NCBI RefSeq assembly: GCF_003402235.1
Contig: NZ_QEWO01000004.1
Location: 372,001 to 436,000, forward strand
DNA: 64,000 nucleotides
Source: Parahaliea mediterranea
GTDB taxonomy: Bacteria; Pseudomonadota; Gammaproteobacteria; Pseudomonadales; Halieaceae
Direction: 5' to 3'
This document shows, one piece after another, positions 55,440 through 63,800 of the stretch. The position numbers were made by a program, and so were the translations under genes. The notes under the pieces are model-generated. The model was not told the origin of the DNA. It ran no database searches and saw only the letters and a program-made list of their open reading frames with translations. Every line of letters begins with the position of its first letter. Within the stretch, counting starts at the first letter, position 1.

Positions 55440-56179
55440 GCACCCGCGCCGAAGCGCCCCACACCGTGCTGGTCACCGGCTCCAGCCGCGGCCTGGGCCA
55501 GGCCATTGCCCTGGAGCTGGCGGCGGCGGGCTACCACCTGGTGCTGCACTGCCGCGACAACCGCCAAGCCGCCGAAAGCACCGCCAGCGCGGTGCGCGAG
55601 CAGGGCGTTGGGGCCCGCATTCTGCAGTTCGACATTGGCGACCGGGCCGCCGCCGCGCACGCCATCACCGGCGATATCGAGGCCCATGGGGCCTACTACG
55701 GCGTGGTGTGCAATGCCGGCATGGCGCGCGACAACGCCTTTCCGGCCCTCAGCGGCGAGGACTGGGACAGCGTGATCCACAGCAATCTCGACGGCTTTTA
55801 CAACGTGCTGAACCCCCTGGTGATGCCGATGGTGCGCCGCCGCAAGCCGGGGCGCATTGTGACCATGGCCTCGGTGTCGGGGCTGGTGGGCAACCGCGGC
55901 CAGGTCAATTACTCGGCGGCCAAGGCCGGCGTGATTGGCGCCACCAAGGCGCTGGCGCTGGAACTGGCCAAACGCAAAATCACCGTGAACTGCGTGGCGC
56001 CGGGGCTGATCGACACCGACATGCTGGCCGACCTGCCCCTGGAAGCGGCCATGGAACACATCCCCATGCGCCGCCTGGGGCAGCCCGCCGAGGTGGCGGC
56101 GCTGGTGCGCTTTTTGCTGAGCGACGGCGCCGGCTACATCACCCGGCAGGTGATTTCAGTGAACGGCGGGCTGTGCTGA
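55436..56179 (+). CDS. apeQ: 3-ketoacyl-ACP reductase (FabG-like SDR)
   Basis: The 247-residue short-chain dehydrogenase has the NADP motif TGSSRGLGQAIALEL, VCNAGMARDNAF, the catalytic Ser in MASVSGL and the YxxxK in NYSAAKAG, and ends with GGLC as FabG does. It would reduce each ketone in the growing polyene chain. Start is GTG overlapping the dehydratase stop (GTGA). Confidence 0.9.
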   Translation: MSTRAEAPHTVLVTGSSRGLGQAIALELAAAGYHLVLHCRDNRQAAESTASAVREQGVGARILQFDIGDRAAAAHAITGDIEAHGAYYGVVCNAGMARDNAFPALSGEDWDSVIHSNLDGFYNVLNPLVMPMVRRRKPGRIVTMASVSGLVGNRGQVNYSAAKAGVIGATKALALELAKRKITVNCVAPGLIDTDMLADLPLEAAMEHIPMRRLGQPAEVAALVRFLLSDGAGYITRQVISVNGGLC

Positions 56180-56247
56180 ATGCGCGCCAGCTCACACCAG
56201 TGGTAACGGAAAGGATACCGGATGCAACCGAACAGAAAGAGAACACC

Positions 56248-57471
56248 ATGAAGCGAGTGGTCGTCACCGGCATGGGCTGTGTGTCTGCACTGGGCAGCGA
56301 TTGGCCCACCATCAGGGAGCGGCTCAAGTCGCGCCAGAGCGCCATCCGCACTATGCCGGAATGGGCTGAGTACGAGGGCCTGTTCACCCGCCTGGCCGGG
56401 CCAGTCACCGATTTCGAGAAGCCGGCCCACTATTCACGCAAGGCCACCCGCGCCATGGGGCGCGTGGCGCTGCTGTCGGTGCGCGCCACCGAGCTCGCCC
56501 TACAGGACGCCGGCCTGCTGAACGACCCCTGGCTCGGCAGCGGCGAGGTGGGTGTGGCCTATGGCTCGTCGGCGGGCAGCACCTCCGCCGTGGCGGACTT
56601 TGGCAACATGCTAATCAACAAGCGTACCGCCGGCCTCAACGCCACCAGCTACATCCGCATGATGAGCCACACTGCGCCGGTGAATATCGGCGTGTTCTTC
56701 GGCCTGAAAGGGCGCATGTACACCACCTCCAGCGCCTGCACCTCGTCCAGCCAGGGCATTGGCTACGGCTACGAGGCCATTCGCAACGGCAGCCAGGTGG
56801 CCATGGTGTGCGGCGGAGCCGAGGAACTTTGCCCCACCGAGGCCGCGGTGTTCGACACCCTGTTCGCCACCTCCACCCGCAACGACGAGCCCGAGCGCAC
56901 CCCGCGCCCCTTCGACAGCGACCGCGACGGCCTGGTGATTGGCGAGGGGGCCGCCACCCTGCTGCTGGAAGAATACGAGCACGCCCGCGCCCGCGGCGCC
57001 ACCATCTACGCCGAGGTCATCGGCTTTGCCACCAACTCCGACGGCAACCATGTCACCCAGCCGGACCAGGACTCCATCTGCCGGGTGCTGGCGATGTCAC
57101 TGGCCAATGCCGGCCTTGGCGCCTCGGACATCGGCTATGTGAGCGCCCACGGCACCGCCACCGACCGCGGCGACATTGCCGAATCCCGGGCCACCGCACA
57201 GGTGCTGGGCAGCAACACCGCCTTCAGTGCGCTGAAGAGCTACACCGGCCACACCCTGGGCGCCTGCGGCGCCACCGAGGCCATGGCCAGCATTCACATG
57301 ATGCGCGAGGGCTGGTTCCACCCCACCCTGAACCTGGACAACATCGACCCGCAATGCGGCGAGTTGGACTACATTACCGGTGAGGGAAGGCAACTGGACA
57401 GCGAGATTGTGATGTCCAACAATTTTGCCTTTGGCGGCATTAACACTTCGCTGATTTTTCGCAACATCTAG
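56248..57471 (+). CDS. apeR: Second beta-ketoacyl-ACP synthase (FabF type)
   Basis: The 407-residue KS has C164 in TTSSACTSSSQGIGYGY, the His in VSAHGTATDRGD and the lysine/His block SALKSYTGHTLGACGATEAM. Unlike the first KS it looks like a stand-alone homodimeric FabF type. It may perform the initial condensation of the aryl starter or extend short chains. The ATG at 56248 is preceded by a 68-base gap, with no hairpin. Confidence 0.9.
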   Translation: MKRVVVTGMGCVSALGSDWPTIRERLKSRQSAIRTMPEWAEYEGLFTRLAGPVTDFEKPAHYSRKATRAMGRVALLSVRATELALQDAGLLNDPWLGSGEVGVAYGSSAGSTSAVADFGNMLINKRTAGLNATSYIRMMSHTAPVNIGVFFGLKGRMYTTSSACTSSSQGIGYGYEAIRNGSQVAMVCGGAEELCPTEAAVFDTLFATSTRNDEPERTPRPFDSDRDGLVIGEGAATLLLEEYEHARARGATIYAEVIGFATNSDGNHVTQPDQDSICRVLAMSLANAGLGASDIGYVSAHGTATDRGDIAESRATAQVLGSNTAFSALKSYTGHTLGACGATEAMASIHMMREGWFHPTLNLDNIDPQCGELDYITGEGRQLDSEIVMSNNFAFGGINTSLIFRNI

Positions 57472-57472
57472 A

Positions 57473-57498
57473 CCTTCAATCCAAACCTTCAATCCAAA
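57473..57498 (+). repeat. Two perfect 13-bp direct repeats
   Basis: CCTTCAATCCAAA occurs twice in tandem right after the stop of the second KS, followed by a degenerate third copy (CCCACAATCCATA). Confidence 0.85.
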
Positions 57499-57542
57499 CC
57501 CACAATCCATACCAACAAGGCAACAACAACAGGAGCAACACA

Positions 57543-57983
57543 ATGCGTACATGGACAGGAATCGGCCTTGCACTGGTGCTGGCATCCGGCAGCGCCCTCG
57601 CCCGCGACGACCGCAACCGCTACTCCATCGAGGAGGCGATGAACACCGCCGCGGCCCAGGAAAAACTCAATCGGGGCTACACCTTCCGCTTTGGCGGGCA
57701 GTCACATGCGCCGGTGGTCACCAACCACGGCGAGTACATGTCCAACAAAAAAACCAACGCCTTTGCCAAGTCCGACAAAGAAGCCTGCCAATGGGCCTTC
57801 CTGTCGGCCATGCTGTCCTACCAGGATCGCATCGCCAAGGAAGGCGGCAACGCGGTGATTAACCTGCGCAGCTACTACAAGAAGAACGACTTCACCAGCG
57901 ACACCGAGTTCGAGTGTGGCAACGGCGCGCTCATGGCCGGGGTGACCTTCCTTGGTGATGTGGTCACCCTGCAGGCGCCCTGA
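57543..57983 (+). CDS. Small exported protein of aryl polyene clusters
   Basis: The 146-residue protein has a signal peptide (IGLALVLASGSALA, cut near residue 20), a YSIEEAMNTAAAQEKL helix, two cysteines (EACQWAF and FECGNGALMAG) that could pair, and a C-terminal hydrophobic strand. Homologues in APE loci are often labelled excinuclease ATPase subunit in databases, which has no basis in the sequence: there is no Walker motif. Its role in pigment display is unknown. It is the last gene of the operon, after a strong AGGAG site. Confidence 0.75.
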   Translation: MRTWTGIGLALVLASGSALARDDRNRYSIEEAMNTAAAQEKLNRGYTFRFGGQSHAPVVTNHGEYMSNKKTNAFAKSDKEACQWAFLSAMLSYQDRIAKEGGNAVINLRSYYKKNDFTSDTEFECGNGALMAGVTFLGDVVTLQAP

Positions 57984-58000
57984 CGCCCGAGCTGATTCAG

Positions 58001-58027
58001 GCCGGGCCGACTCACTTCAGGCCCGGC
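58001..58027. terminator. Bidirectional hairpin at the end of the pigment operon
   Basis: A perfect 8-bp stem GCCGGGCC / GGCCCGGC with an 11-base loop lies between the small exported protein gene and the convergent HlyIII-like gene. Confidence 0.6.
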
Positions 58028-58656
58028 TACCTCAGGTAGCCGATCACCGCCACAAAGTGACACAGTGAGCCGGCCAGTACGAACAGGTGCCAGATGCCGT
58101 GGGCGTGGTTGAGCCAGCGCGCCTTGTCCAGCAGGTAGAACACGATACCCACGGTGTAGGCGATGCCCCCGGCAACCAGCCAGGCAAAGCCCGCCGCCGG
58201 CAGAATCGCCCGCACACCGCTGAGGTCGATGGCGCACAGCCAGCCCATGCCCAGGTAAATCACCAGTTGGATGGCCTTGATGGTGCGCCCGCTAAACAGC
58301 AGCTCCGAGGCAATGCCCAGCAGCGCCAGCCCCCACACCAGCGCCAGAATCAGCTGGCCGCTGCCACCGCGCATGCTCACCAGCATGAAGGGGGTGTAGG
58401 TGCCGGCAATCAGCAGGTAGATGGAAATGTGGTCCAGCACACGGAACACGCGCTTGAGGCGCGCGCCCTGGAAACTGTGGTAAAGGGTGGACATGGTGTA
58501 CAGCAGCACCAGGGTGAGGCCAAAAACCGTAAAGCCGGCAATGATGCGGGGGTCACCACTGTGCAGCGCCTGGGCCAGCAGGGCGCCCAGCGCAATCAGG
58601 GCAAACACCGCCCCCACCAGGTGGCTGATGCTGTTCAGTCGCTCACCGTAATACAC
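58027..58656 (-). CDS. Hemolysin III / PAQR-family membrane protein (YqfA-like)
   Basis: The 209-residue protein has seven hydrophobic segments and the PAQR zinc-site pattern: STLYHSF in an early helix, RVLDHISIYLLIAGTYTPF, and HAHGIWHLFVLAGSLCHF at the end. The family (E. coli YqfA, TrhA) is linked to membrane energetics and fluidity; the hemolysin name is historical. Start is GTG at 58656. It lies between the pigment operon and the flavoprotein, on the flavoprotein's strand and 15 bases after it. Confidence 0.87.
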   Translation of the reverse strand: MYYGERLNSISHLVGAVFALIALGALLAQALHSGDPRIIAGFTVFGLTLVLLYTMSTLYHSFQGARLKRVFRVLDHISIYLLIAGTYTPFMLVSMRGGSGQLILALVWGLALLGIASELLFSGRTIKAIQLVIYLGMGWLCAIDLSGVRAILPAAGFAWLVAGGIAYTVGIVFYLLDKARWLNHAHGIWHLFVLAGSLCHFVAVIGYLR

Positions 58657-58671
58657 AGCGCCCGCCCCTGA

Positions 58672-59928
58672 CTATGGCACCGGCGCCGCTGGCTGGCGCT
58701 GGATGAAGCGCCACAGCGACTGCAGCCGCTTGGCGGGCCGCTCCACGAAGGGGTTGTCCCGATCCCAGGCGTAGCCCGCGAGAATGGAGCAGATCATGCG
58801 CCGGATTTCGTCGCTGCCCCCTTCAAAGAACACCACATCCTGGAAGCGCCCGGCGTACCAGGCCTCCACAAAGGTGCGAAAGGTGGCCACCCCGCGCGAC
58901 AGGGGTTGGGCGAACTCGCGCTCCCAGTCCACGGCCTCGCCGCGCAGCTGGCGGTCGAGCACCGCCGCGGCCATGCTAGCCGAGCGCAGGGCAATGGTCA
59001 CGCCGGACGAGAACACCGGGTCCAAGAACTCGCCGGCGTTGCCCAGCAGCGCAAACTTGTCGCCGTGCAGGGTGCTGACGTTGGCCGAGTAGCCGGTAAT
59101 GCAGCGCGCCGGCGTATCCCAGCTGGCCTGTGCCAGCAGGCGCGACAGCTCCGGGTCCTGGTGAACCACGCGGGTCAGGGCCTCGGTGTGGTCGGCCGCC
59201 GCCAGCCCCGCCAGGAAGTCGGGCTCGGCCACCACCCCGATGGACGAGCGCCCGTCGCTGAAGGGAATCAGCCAGTACCACACATCCCGGTGCCGGGGAT
59301 GCACGGTGATGAGTATTTTGTTGCGATCGAAATGGCTGTCGCTGATGCCGTCTTCAATGTGGGTGAACAGCGAACTGCGCACCGGGAAGCCGGAGGGGGT
59401 TTCCAGCGCCAGCAGCCGCGGCAGAACCCGCCCGAAGCCGCTGGCATCCAGCAGGAAGCGCCCGCTGAAGGTGAGGTCTTCCCCGGCCGCGTTGCAGCAC
59501 TGCACCCGGGCGCGCTCGCCGCTTAAATCCACCGCGCGAATCTCGTGGCGGTAGCGAACCTCCACCCCCTGGCGCTCGGCCTCCTGCGCCAGGATGTGGT
59601 CGAAGCGCGCGCGCTGCACTTCAAAGGTCTCCCCGTAGCCGGCGGTGAACTGCTCGGAAAAATCAAAGCCGCTGTAGCGGCCCTGCCACTGGAAGCGGGC
59701 GCCGTTCTTGCGCTGGAAACCCGCCGCCTGCACCGCCTCAAGCATGCCAGCCTGCTCGAGGTATTCCATGCACTGGGGCAGCAGGCTCTCGCCAATGGAA
59801 AAGCGCGGGAACTGTTCGCGCTCAAGTATGCACACCCGGTGGCCCTGCCGCGCCAGCAGGGCGCCGGCCACCGCGCCCGAGGGCCCGGCGCCTATGATAA
59901 TCACATCCGTGTTGTACTCAGCGGGCAA
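58672..59928 (-). CDS. FAD-dependent halogenase-like oxidoreductase
   Basis: The 418-residue flavoprotein starts VIIIGAGPSGAVAGALLARQG and has GESLLPQ (G46-E47-S48), a lysine in GFQRKNGARFQW (K74) and W217-Y-W-L-I-P, which fits the WxWxIP signature of flavin-dependent halogenases. The later FLDPVFSSGVTIAL also matches halogenases acting on phenols or carrier-bound substrates. Some related non-halogenating monooxygenases share part of this. The gene is opposite in direction to the pigment operon; a role in halogenating or hydroxylating the aryl head group is inferred. It overlaps the YqcC-like gene by 11 bases. Confidence 0.8.
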   Translation of the reverse strand: MPAEYNTDVIIIGAGPSGAVAGALLARQGHRVCILEREQFPRFSIGESLLPQCMEYLEQAGMLEAVQAAGFQRKNGARFQWQGRYSGFDFSEQFTAGYGETFEVQRARFDHILAQEAERQGVEVRYRHEIRAVDLSGERARVQCCNAAGEDLTFSGRFLLDASGFGRVLPRLLALETPSGFPVRSSLFTHIEDGISDSHFDRNKILITVHPRHRDVWYWLIPFSDGRSSIGVVAEPDFLAGLAAADHTEALTRVVHQDPELSRLLAQASWDTPARCITGYSANVSTLHGDKFALLGNAGEFLDPVFSSGVTIALRSASMAAAVLDRQLRGEAVDWEREFAQPLSRGVATFRTFVEAWYAGRFQDVVFFEGGSDEIRRMICSILAGYAWDRDNPFVERPAKRLQSLWRFIQRQPAAPVP

Positions 59929-60253
59929 GGCCTTCGTCTCCTTCGGTCAGCAAATCATCCACCCGCTGCAGCGCCGCCAGCAGGGCATCCACCCCGTGCC
60001 CGGAACCGTGAAAATGCTCCTGGGCCATGGGGGTAATGGCGCAGCGCCGGGGCAGGGACTGCTCTTGCTCAAGCATGCGGTAGAGGGTGGGCAAAAACAC
60101 AAACTGCAGCCACTGGGGCAGGCTGAGGGTATCCAGGCAGAAGGGCTCGGTGCTGGCCAGGGCCTCGCTGGACGGGGGAATCCGGTCCCACAGGCCAAGC
60201 CGGCGCAGCTCGGCCTCAATGTCGATCAGCGCCTCGGCAACCTCCGTGCGCAT
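59918..60253 (-). CDS. YqcC-family protein
   Basis: The 111-residue protein matches the E. coli YqcC family in length and motifs: RTEVAEALIDIEAELRRLGLW, FCLDTLSLPQWLQFVFLPTLYRMLE and PLRR-like SLPRRCAITPMAQ. The function is not known; the fold is a small helical bundle. ATG at 60253 follows a G-rich stretch. The TGA overlaps the flavoprotein start. Confidence 0.85.
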   Translation of the reverse strand: MRTEVAEALIDIEAELRRLGLWDRIPPSSEALASTEPFCLDTLSLPQWLQFVFLPTLYRMLEQEQSLPRRCAITPMAQEHFHGSGHGVDALLAALQRVDDLLTEGDEGLAR

Positions 60254-60394
60254 AGTAAAACCCCCAAACCCGTTGTCGTGCAGGCTGCACTCACAATAGC
60301 CGCGCATTGTAGCAACATTCAGCGCTCGCTGGCCGGGGGCGCCGCAAGCACGGCGAAGGTGCCGATCAGGGGCGCGACCAAGGCAGGCGCGCGC

Positions 60395-62515
60395 CTAGTG
60401 CAGTTCGCGCTGGAAGGGAGGCAGGGAATCGAGGATGGCGCGCCCGTAGCGCTTGGTGAGCAGGCGCCGGTCGGCCAGGGTGACCCGGCCGCTGTCTTCT
60501 TCGGTGCGCAGCAGGCGGCCGCTGGCCTGCACCAGTTTCAGGGCGGCGTCGGGCACGCTGATTTCCATAAAGGCGTTGCCGCCGCGGGCCTCGATCCACT
60601 CGGCCAGTCCCGCCTCGATGGGGCTGTCGGGCACGGCAAAGGGGATCTTGGCGATCACCACGTGGTCGCAGTACTTGCCGGGCAGATCCACGCCCTCGGC
60701 GAAGCTGGCCAGGCCAAAGATCACACTGCCCCGGCCGGCATCCACACGCTCGCGGTGCTGGCGCAGCATTTCCTGCCTGCTGGCGTCACCCTGCATCAGG
60801 ATGCGCTCGCGCCAGGTGGCGTCGATACCCTGGTACACATCCAGCATCTGGCGGCGGGAGGAAAACAGCACCAGGCTGGCCTCCTCGGGCACCAGCCACT
60901 CGGGCAGGCCGGCCACCAGCGCCGCGGTGTGCGCCTCGACGTCGTTCGGCTCGCAGTTCATGGCCGGCACGCAAAACACCGCGCGGCTGTAATCGAAGGG
61001 GCTGGCCACCATCTTGAAGCGGGCCTCGCGGGACACGCCGGAATGCAGGATAAAGCGCTCGAAGGAGTTGAGCGCGGTGATGGTGGCCGAGGTGATCACC
61101 ACCCCCGCCGCCCGCGGCCACAGGTATTCCTCCAGCAACTCGCCGGCAAGGATGGGGCTGGCGCGCAGCTCAAAGCCGTGCAGGCCGTTGTTCTCCAGCA
61201 GGGTGATCCAGCGCGCCATGGGCGGCTGCTCGTTTTCGCCGCTGACGGCGTAGGCCTGCCACAGGGCGGCGGTGGCCTCGGCCCGGCTCAGCATGCCGCC
61301 CATGTTCAGGTGCCAGGTTTCCAGCTCGTCCTTGGCCACCTCGCTGAACTCGTCCTCCAGCGCGTCTTCCAGGGCCGATTCGATACGCGACAGGCTGCCG
61401 CCCAGGGCGTCGAACTGGGCCGCCAGGGTGGCGGCAATGGGCTGCAAGGATTCGGGCACCCGGCCGTGGGGAAAACGCAGCCGGGTTTCATCGCGCCCCG
61501 GCTCCACGGCGTCAAACAGGGTCGCCACCACCTGCTCGGCCACCTTGAGGGATTCGGTGGCGGCCTCGATCTGCTCCGGCAATTTACCCAGGTGATGCTG
61601 CAGGCCGGACAGGGCGCCGAGCACCGCCGCCCCCTGGGCCACGCTCTTGCCGCTCTCCCCCAGCCAGGCCAGGGTGGTGTGCAGGCGACAGAAACTGGCG
61701 AAGTGCGACAGGGCCTTGTCCGGCAGGTGGTGGCCCTCGTCGAAGATATAGATGCAGTCCTCCGGCTCCGGCAGGATGGCCCCGCCCCCCAGGGCCAGGT
61801 CCGCCAGCACCAGGTCGTGGTTGGCGACAATCACATCGGCGTGGGTCAGCTCTTCCCGGGCGCGGTAGAAGCTGCACTGGCTGATATTGGGGCAGCGCCG
61901 GCCCGAGCACTGGCTGTGGTCGGTGGTGGCGCCAAACCAGATGGGCTCGGGAATGGCTCCCGGCCAGTTGTCGCGGTCGCCGTCCCACTCGCCGCGCCCC
62001 AGAGCGTCGATCATGGCGGTGTACACCGGCAGGGCCTCGGCCTCCAGTGGTACCTCAAACTCGTCCGGGTACAGCGGCAGCACGCCGTTCTCCCCCTGGC
62101 CCTGGGCCAGCAGGCGATCCAGCTTGGACAGGCACACATAGCGCCGCCGCCCCTTGGCCAGGGCGTAGCTGAATTCCAGCTCGCTGTGGCGGCCGATGTC
62201 GGGCAGGTCTTTGCCCACGAACTGTTCCTGCAGGGCCACGGTGGCGGTGGCCACCACCAGGCGCTTGCCCAGGGCCTGGGCCATGGGAATGGCGGCGACG
62301 GAATAGGCGATGGTTTTACCGGTGCCGGTGCCGGCCTCGATCACGCACACCGCCGGCTCGCCCGCGGGGGGCTCGCCGGGGCCGGGGATGCGGCCCAGGG
62401 TGTTGGCAATTTCGGCGATCATCTGGCGCTGGCCCCAGCGCGGTTTCAGGGACTTCTTTTCGATCACCGAGGCATAGGCCTGGCGGATGCGGTCCTTGAG
62501 GGCGTCGGTCAGCAA
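60395..62515 (-). CDS. dinG: DinG-family ATP-dependent DNA helicase
   Basis: The 706-residue superfamily 2 helicase has Walker A EAGTGTGKTIAYS, a DEAH-like FDEGHHLPD, VVITSATITALNSF, FGLASFAEGVDLPG and the QASGRLLRTEEDSG motif VI. Four cysteines for an Fe-S cluster appear in the YVCLSKL to CSGRRCPNISQC region. It unwinds D-loops, R-loops and G4 DNA in 5'-3' direction (family knowledge). TTG at 62515 gives MLTDALKDRIRQAY, which lines up with E. coli DinG. It overlaps the upstream acyltransferase by seven bases. Confidence 0.93.
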   Translation of the reverse strand: MLTDALKDRIRQAYASVIEKKSLKPRWGQRQMIAEIANTLGRIPGPGEPPAGEPAVCVIEAGTGTGKTIAYSVAAIPMAQALGKRLVVATATVALQEQFVGKDLPDIGRHSELEFSYALAKGRRRYVCLSKLDRLLAQGQGENGVLPLYPDEFEVPLEAEALPVYTAMIDALGRGEWDGDRDNWPGAIPEPIWFGATTDHSQCSGRRCPNISQCSFYRAREELTHADVIVANHDLVLADLALGGGAILPEPEDCIYIFDEGHHLPDKALSHFASFCRLHTTLAWLGESGKSVAQGAAVLGALSGLQHHLGKLPEQIEAATESLKVAEQVVATLFDAVEPGRDETRLRFPHGRVPESLQPIAATLAAQFDALGGSLSRIESALEDALEDEFSEVAKDELETWHLNMGGMLSRAEATAALWQAYAVSGENEQPPMARWITLLENNGLHGFELRASPILAGELLEEYLWPRAAGVVITSATITALNSFERFILHSGVSREARFKMVASPFDYSRAVFCVPAMNCEPNDVEAHTAALVAGLPEWLVPEEASLVLFSSRRQMLDVYQGIDATWRERILMQGDASRQEMLRQHRERVDAGRGSVIFGLASFAEGVDLPGKYCDHVVIAKIPFAVPDSPIEAGLAEWIEARGGNAFMEISVPDAALKLVQASGRLLRTEEDSGRVTLADRRLLTKRYGRAILDSLPPFQRELH

Positions 62516-63729
62516 GGCGCGGGCGTTTCCCCGAGGCGCGCCAGCTTGCTCACCACGGCGTTGGCGTAGATGCCAAGGGCGTAGGGGCGATGGGCTTCCG
62601 GCATGGCCTCGATGCGGGCGCGAAAGGCACTGGCGCTGCAGTCGCCCTCTTCCCGGTAGAGATTATCCGGCAGCGGGGCGTCCTCGCCGTGCAGCATGCG
62701 GTAGGCGTGGATGTTACTGGGGTGCAGGCAGTACTCCGCCACGATCTGGTCATCCACCGCGGCGGCTACGGCATCGGCATCTTCGTAGTCGCCACTCAGG
62801 GGGCGGCCGAAGGACACATGAACCCGCCCCTTCTGCCCGGCAATGCCACGGCCAATGGAGGCCACGTCTTCCTGGGCCGCCTTTTTATAGGCGCCGGTGC
62901 TGGCGAGCTGGTGCAGCTCGTTGGCCTTCAGGGCGTCGCAGGGGTCCAGTTCGTAGGAGATGGCCACCGGTACAATGGCCAGCTCGCGGATGTGCTCGGC
63001 AAAGCTGCACTGCTGCTTGTCGCGGCTCATGGCCAGCATTTTGATGACCGCCGGCTCGGTGCGGTCGATGCCGCTCTTGGCGCGCCCCTCGCGCTGGGCA
63101 ATCCACACCGGCGCGCGCTCCTCCAGCAGGCTGTGGCGAATGTAGGCGGACAGGTTCTTCGATGCCGCCAGCAGCTCCCGTGGGCCGCTGACGGAGCGCT
63201 TGACGATAAAGCTCTTGTTCAGGCGCATCAGGTCCGACACCCAGGGCTTGGTCAGCAGGTTGTCGCCGATGGCGATGCGGATGGTCTGGTGGCCGCCCTG
63301 GTGCAGGGCGTAATTGGTGAAGGCCGGGTCCATGGCGATGTCGCGGTGATTGCTCATGAACAGGTAGGGCCGGGTGGGGTCGAGCTGGTCCAGGCCCGAC
63401 ACGGAAAAGCCACCCGTAGTGTCGGCAATCATCCTGTCCATGTAGCCCTTGATGACCATCTGCATGCCGTGCACATCGCCCACCCCGTCCAGCTCGCGCC
63501 CCAGGTAGCGGCGCACCAGCGGCCGGCACAGGGCCGGTGCCAGCTTCGCCAGCCAGCCCAGGCGCAGGCTGGCCAGGGCGTCGAGCAGTTCGGGATCGCG
63601 GGTGAGCCGGGCCAGCACCGCGGGCACTTCCGCGTCGCGGTAGGGGCGAATGTCGGCGAAGGGGTCGTTCAAGCGGGGTTTCTCGCGGGGCAAAGCGCGC
63701 ACCATACCCAAATTCAGTGGGCGCGTCAT
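62509..63729 (-). CDS. Glycerolipid acyltransferase-like protein (PlsB/PlsC superfamily)
   Basis: The roughly 406-residue protein has the acyltransferase core FMSNHRDIAMDPAFTNYAL, where the His-Asp spacing differs by one residue from HxxxxD, followed by NKSFIVKRSVSGPRELLA and VWIAQREGRAKSGIDRT, the equivalents of blocks II and III. No strong membrane helix. It likely acylates glycerol-phosphate or lysophosphatidate. Start at ATG 63729 is the likeliest, with ATG 63705 as alternative. It is divergent from the membrane protein at 63801. Confidence 0.83.
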   Translation of the reverse strand: MTRPLNLGMVRALPREKPRLNDPFADIRPYRDAEVPAVLARLTRDPELLDALASLRLGWLAKLAPALCRPLVRRYLGRELDGVGDVHGMQMVIKGYMDRMIADTTGGFSVSGLDQLDPTRPYLFMSNHRDIAMDPAFTNYALHQGGHQTIRIAIGDNLLTKPWVSDLMRLNKSFIVKRSVSGPRELLAASKNLSAYIRHSLLEERAPVWIAQREGRAKSGIDRTEPAVIKMLAMSRDKQQCSFAEHIRELAIVPVAISYELDPCDALKANELHQLASTGAYKKAAQEDVASIGRGIAGQKGRVHVSFGRPLSGDYEDADAVAAAVDDQIVAEYCLHPSNIHAYRMLHGEDAPLPDNLYREEGDCSASAFRARIEAMPEAHRPYALGIYANAVVSKLARLGETPAPC

Positions 63730-63800
63730 CAGCACAGGTGACCTGCGCCCGCGCGTTCTGCTAATCTTCCCGGCGCCAACAACACGATAAAGGAACAACC

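Noticed and set aside
57543-57983. Excinuclease ATPase subunit
   Set aside because: The name is used for homologues, but the protein is small, has a signal peptide and lacks Walker and zinc motifs.
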